A DNA stretch of 64,000 nt, from positions 119,399,509 to 119,463,508 of the forward strand of contig CP136068.1 of NCBI GenBank assembly GCA_032622095.1, read 5' to 3'. A model generated the notes under the pieces. The model saw only the letters and a list, made by a program, of their open reading frames with translations. It ran no database searches and had not been told where the DNA came from. This DNA comes from Siphonodentalium dalli (taxonomy: Eukaryota > Mollusca > Scaphopoda > Gadilida > Siphonodentaliidae). The position numbers were made by a program, and so were the translations under genes. Shown piece by piece: positions 62,077 through 64,000 of this stretch (its first letter is position 1; each line of letters opens with the position of its first letter).

Positions 62077-62653
62077 TATCCCCCGCCAAATTGAAAATTT
62101 GCGGGGGATATAGGAATGGGTTCCGTCCGTCCGTCCGTCTGGCCGTCCGTCTGTCCGTCCCGAATTTGTAAGAGTCATAACTTGAACAAATGTCAACGGA
62201 TTTCAAAGATTTGTGGTATATGAGTTCACCTGACCATTACCTAAAACGAGTTCGCAAGCCAGGTCCGGCCGGCTATTTTTACCGGAGTTATTCGACTTTG
62301 TTTATTATTTTTGTAAAATTTACCAAATAGGAAATAGACGACGTCACAGGGCTCATTTCCACAAATATCAACGGATTTCAAAGATATTTGGTACATGAGT
62401 TCACATGCCCAGTATCTAGAACGAGCTCAAAAACCAGGTCCGGTCGGATATTTTCAGCAGAGTTATTGGACTTTGTTTATTTTTGTGTGTGCAAATGGAC
62501 GACGCCACATGGCTAATTTCCACAAATGGCAGTCCTAAAATGAGTTCGCAAGCCAGGCTTTTTGAGAAAATCACACCTCTTGTTTAGCACATACTGAGAA
62601 CGCAAAAAATATTGAGAATGCACTTCCCCAACTGCACAATTCGGCGGGGGATA
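62077..62653. mobile_element. 577-bp TATCCCCCGCC-ended MITE-like element
   Basis: The left end TATCCCCCGCCAAATTG and the right end CAATTCGGCGGGGGATA are inverted with one mismatch. The left end is also followed at once by its own complement (CAAATT / AATTTG.CGGGGGATA), making a local hairpin. Inside are a CCGTCCGTCCGTC run and two to three degenerate units of about 190 bp (CAACGGATTTCAAAGAT, AACGAG.TCGCAAGCCAGGTCC, GAGTTATT.GACTTTGTTTAT). It sits 31 bp after the caspase donor. No ORF. Confidence 0.8.
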
Positions 62654-63108
62654 CCATCGTCTGCGACTACTTGTTATATTTTTACATGCGCTGTGTCACC
62701 TGTGGTAACTGCATTGTTTATGTCACGATTGACTGTCTATTTGGAAAGCTTGCATTTATAAGGTGCAGCTTAGCCAAAGATATTTACCTATATACAAGCA
62801 ATTTATAACACGAATTAACATCTAATACTTGCAATTCATGCATGATGCATGATGAATGATGATTATATGGTATTGGCGTACAAGCCTGTTCTGATATATG
62901 ACTGAATAATATTGTGTGTATCTTCAATATTATTCATTCATACATATTATCAAATGACATTAAATATTACTTGCACACCTATTATTTGCCCGGTGTCACA
63001 CTGCGGCCAGCACTGTTGGTAACTTGGTAGACTGTCAGTCGATCAAACACTACGCTCACAGTATACGCGTGTGTAGATATACCAACGAAATGGTCTTGTC
63101 TGGAGAGA
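62654..63108. other. Spacer
   Basis: Nothing recognised except short ATGCATGATGCATGATGAATG repetition near 62,840. Confidence 0.4.
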
Positions 63109-63475
63109 TTACGGTGCATAATAAATATTAAGGAATTTATAAGGAATACAATGGCGAATATAAATACTCACACCACCACAGGATGTTTGGGTATTCCTGT
63201 CATTTCTAATTGGATCATAAAAACCGTAAAGTAAAACTTCGGAATTATCCACTGAATTATTAAGCCATGTTTCAGTGAAAAAGCAAATATCGAAATTAGC
63301 AGACTCAGCATTCAGTATTGGCATTTTATTTATGATGCTCTGGGTGTTCAGCAGTATCACAGAACAGTGTCTTCGCATCGCACCGTTGTTGGCAGGACCC
63401 GGGTTCAGTTCGTTATCGCCACAAAGTCTTAACATTAGTAACAATAATATAATGGAAGTTTCAATTAAGTAACTT
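63109..63475 (-). pseudogene. LINE fragment with 2A-like motif and endonuclease start
   Basis: On the minus strand a Leu/Ile-rich run (SIILLLLMLRLC) precedes GDNELNPGP (63,420-63,394), a second DxExNPGP 2A-like motif. The endonuclease start follows: VILLNTQSIINKM, FDICFFTETWLNN (catalytic Glu candidate), GFYDPIRNDR and CGGVSIYIR. The frame ends at 63,109. No RT is visible farther left. It belongs to a different LINE lineage from the fragment at 48.6 kb, judging by the endonuclease text. Both are N-terminal pieces. Confidence 0.78.
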
Positions 63476-63479
63476 ATTA

Positions 63480-64000
63480 ATATTGCCTTGTGTGTGTATT
63501 ATTACATGTCGATACGTACTACTTTGCCATATATAGGGCCCTCTTTTCACGGACGATTTTCAAAACTGTTTGTATTAAATGTGGACAAGTACATGATATC
63601 AACAGCAACAAACTTACAATTTGACGCAATTTTCTTGAACATAAATGATGAAAGTTTCAGACATGTTCAGGTCAAAGCGTTTTCCCCTAGGTGGCCGAGA
63701 CGCTCTCGACAGAAACCTGCCAATCCGAGCACGATATTGTATTATATCAACCATTGTCCCATATATCATGTATGAATTTCAAGACATGTAAATAGCTCGG
63801 TGGTTGGCAGATATGATTTTTACACTGAACAAATGTTGAATCAAGATGTATCTGATATTGACGTGAGATACACGGTTTATATTGGTCATATGCAGTTGAG
63901 GGAGAGCGGGAGAGATTGGAAAGACAACAGAAGATGAGAGAAAGAAGACATGAGAGAAATATAACTCGGTTAGTGATCCTGGGATAGGGGGAATCATTAA
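63480..64000. other. Right edge, nothing recognised
   Basis: Open frames of 70-95 codons on both strands lack recognisable motifs. The last 100 bp are purine-rich (GAGAGAAAGAAGA type). Confidence 0.4.

Overview
The window is animal nuclear DNA. Genes are sparse and intron-split, there are no bacterial-style operons, and repeats are dense. Recurrent ACATGTAC-type tracts, several DIRS/Crypton/LINE relics and a caspase of lophotrochozoan style make a marine bivalve or other mollusc my best guess. That is an inference from style, not a database match.

Left part (1-19,660). Near the left edge (1,293-3,404) two decayed copies of an uncharacterised Cys/His-rich gene family meet tail to tail. From 3.4 to 19.6 kb I see no convincing gene. 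This stretch holds degenerate tandem repeats (5.6-6.3, 7.0-7.3, 14.4-14.8, 14.95-15.06, 17.9-18.5 and 18.9-19.65 kb). It also holds a complete 768-bp terminal-inverted-repeat element with a 6-bp target duplication (11,121-11,888) and a pair of outward-facing inverted repeats (15.5 and 17.6 kb).

Middle (19,660-35,200). An 8.8-kb satellite of about 54 monomers (~164 bp, with a ~155-bp variant) contains a 13-monomer, 2,104-bp higher-order repeat. Nearly every monomer carries a YY1-like GCCATCTTGG box. Immediately right of it is a frame-broken Crypton/KIAA1958-type tyrosine recombinase (minus strand, 28.5-29.86 kb). Next comes a ~4-kb fold-back element (30.2-34.2 kb) with ~0.9-kb inverted arms around a ~40-45-bp minisatellite, followed by a half copy of the same family.

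Right part (36,500-64,000). Two phase-matched exons of a caspase (39,220-39,408 and 61,754-62,045, plus strand) flank a 22.3-kb intron. The intron holds a degraded DIRS-like retroelement (42.8-46.0 kb, minus), a CR1-like LINE fragment with a 2A-like motif (48.6-49.4 kb), a hairpin minisatellite of ACCCAGGT units (49.4-50.2 kb) with a relative at 60.1 kb, a second fold-back element (58.3-59.9 kb), and small inverted-repeat elements. A second LINE fragment, again with a 2A-like motif, lies at 63.1-63.5 kb on the minus strand.

The only gene with a recognisable cellular role that may be functional is the caspase. Its other exons (start, p10 subunit) are not visible here. All other coding remnants are mobile-element or multicopy-family relics, each damaged by stops or frameshifts.
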